From the NCBI RefSeq assembly GCF_001281315.1, contig NZ_CP012479.1, forward strand, positions 744,001-808,000: a DNA stretch of 64,000 nucleotides, written 5' to 3'. Source of the stretch: Arthrobacter sp. ERGS1:01. GTDB taxonomy: Bacteria; Actinomycetota; Actinomycetes; Actinomycetales; Micrococcaceae. A program made the translations under genes and the position numbers. Every line of letters begins with the position of its first letter. Positions within the stretch are counted from its first letter, which is position 1. This document shows, in pieces, positions 63,450 to 64,000 of this stretch. The notes under the pieces were generated by a model. The model searched no databases and was not told the DNA's origin. It worked only from the letters and a program-made list of their open reading frames with translations.

Positions 63450-64000
63450 ATTAGCGAGCCACGCATCAATGATCGTATCCGCGTCCCCGAGGTGCGGTTG
63501 GTTGGGCCAGCAGGCGAACAAGTTGGGATCGTCCGCATTGAGGATGCCCTTCGTCTTGCCGCTGAGTCGGACTTGGATCTGGTTGAGGTAGCGCCGACGG
63601 CCAAGCCGCCGGTGTGCAAACTGATGGACTTCGGTAAGTACAAGTACGAGGCCGCCGTCAAGGCGCGTGAAGCCCGGAAGAACCAGACGAACACTGTTCT
63701 GAAGGAAATCCGCTTCCGCCTGAAGATTGACAAGCATGACTACGAGACCAAGCGCGGCCACGCCCTGCGCTTCCTCGGTGCCGGTGACAAGGTCAAGGCC
63801 ATGATCCAGTTCCGCGGCCGTGAGCAGCAGCGTCCCGAGATGGGCATCCGCCTGCTCCAGAAGTTCGCCGAGGATGTCGCGGAGGTTGGCCTGATCGAGT
63901 CCAGCCCGCGCATCGACGGTCGCAACATGGTCATGGTGATCGGCCCGTTGAAGAACAAGGCCGAAGCCAAGGCGGAGGCCCGCCGCCAGCAGCAGCGCGC
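63450..64000 (+). CDS. infC: Translation initiation factor IF-3 (3' partial)
   Basis: The protein reads (M)[18 protein letters not shown], then [23 protein letters not shown] and [16 protein letters not shown], a linker KARKN-like region, and [23 protein letters not shown]; 183 complete codons are visible and it runs off the right edge. The start is ATT at 63450, with AGGAG six bases before it; no ATG, GTG or TTG suits the conserved N-terminus. IF-3 itself rejects such starts, which in E. coli makes infC self-limiting. The gene order infC-rpmI-rplT is expected beyond the window. Confidence 0.93.
   Translation, partial: MSEPRINDRIRVPEVRLVGPAGEQVGIVRIEDALRLAAESDLDLVEVAPTAKPPVCKLMDFGKYKYEAAVKAREARKNQTNTVLKEIRFRLKIDKHDYETKRGHALRFLGAGDKVKAMIQFRGREQQRPEMGIRLLQKFAEDVAEVGLIESSPRIDGRNMVMVIGPLKNKAEAKAEARRQQQR

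Noticed and set aside
1..64000. tRNA, rRNA, CRISPR, insertion sequence or prophage
   Set aside because: No cloverleaf-like runs, regular spaced repeats, transposase or phage structural genes were seen on either strand.

Overview
The window is 64 kb of high-GC, gene-dense chromosomal DNA from an actinobacterium, most likely the Arthrobacter group of the Micrococcaceae. Three things suggest this: the conserved gene order (rimP-nusA-ylxR-infB-rbfA-truB-ribF-rpsO-pnp-M16 protease, then dapB/dapA-rnj-ftsK-pgsA-cinA-clgR-DUF3046-recA-recX-miaB-miaA-dapF-hflX-dinG-lexA-LysM, then hisC-hisB-hisH-priA and DUF1844/infC); the use of PriA (HisA/TrpF) and an ATT-started infC; and many start codons lying only 6-9 bases behind a TAnnnT -10 box. 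I see no rRNA, tRNA, CRISPR array, insertion sequence or prophage. The genus is an inference.

Layout. 1-3.2 kb: a PadR regulator cut by the window edge, converging on a minus-strand operon of ABC transporter, TetR regulator and WXG100-like protein. 3.3-10.7 kb: a small helix-hairpin-helix protein, proS, a TauE/SafE-type permease, a phosphotransferase, a VIT-family transporter and a large protein with a DUF4439 ferritin-like end. 10.9-25.9 kb: the transcription/translation block (rimP, nusA, ylxR, infB, rbfA, truB, ribF, rpsO, pnp, M16 peptidase), interrupted by an orphan gene, two small membrane proteins and a tandem GNAT protein. 26.2-32.2 kb: molybdenum cofactor genes (moaD, moaA, moeA, moaC, mog, moaE) around a membrane-anchored sulfite-oxidase-type enzyme. 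32.2-42.7 kb: lysine/cell-wall precursors (dapB, dapA), RNase J, FtsK, PgsA, CinA and a ClgR-like regulator. 42.8-56.8 kb: MarR, DUF3046, recA-recX, a secreted coiled-coil/lysozyme-like protein, miaB-miaA, dapF, an RsmC-like methyltransferase, hflX-dinG and the lexA/LysM SOS pair. 56.9-60.4 kb: histidine biosynthesis. 60.4-64 kb: an SseB-like protein, an MFS transporter, DUF1844 and infC, which runs off the right edge.

The genes are mostly housekeeping, so the unusual signals lie between them. They are: a chain of four stop-start overlapping micro-ORFs followed by a hairpin that hides the infB ribosome-binding site; an infC leader with a terminator-like hairpin whose loop can pair downstream (possible pseudoknot) ahead of an ATT start; three copies of an 80-100 bp palindromic intergenic repeat, one of which supplies the stop codon of an orphan gene; a second hairpin family between genes; and a set of leaderless promoters. 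truB and cinA each carry a one-base deletion in a homopolymer, which looks more like sequence error than real decay. LexA-type operators are visible at recA and between lexA and the LysM gene.
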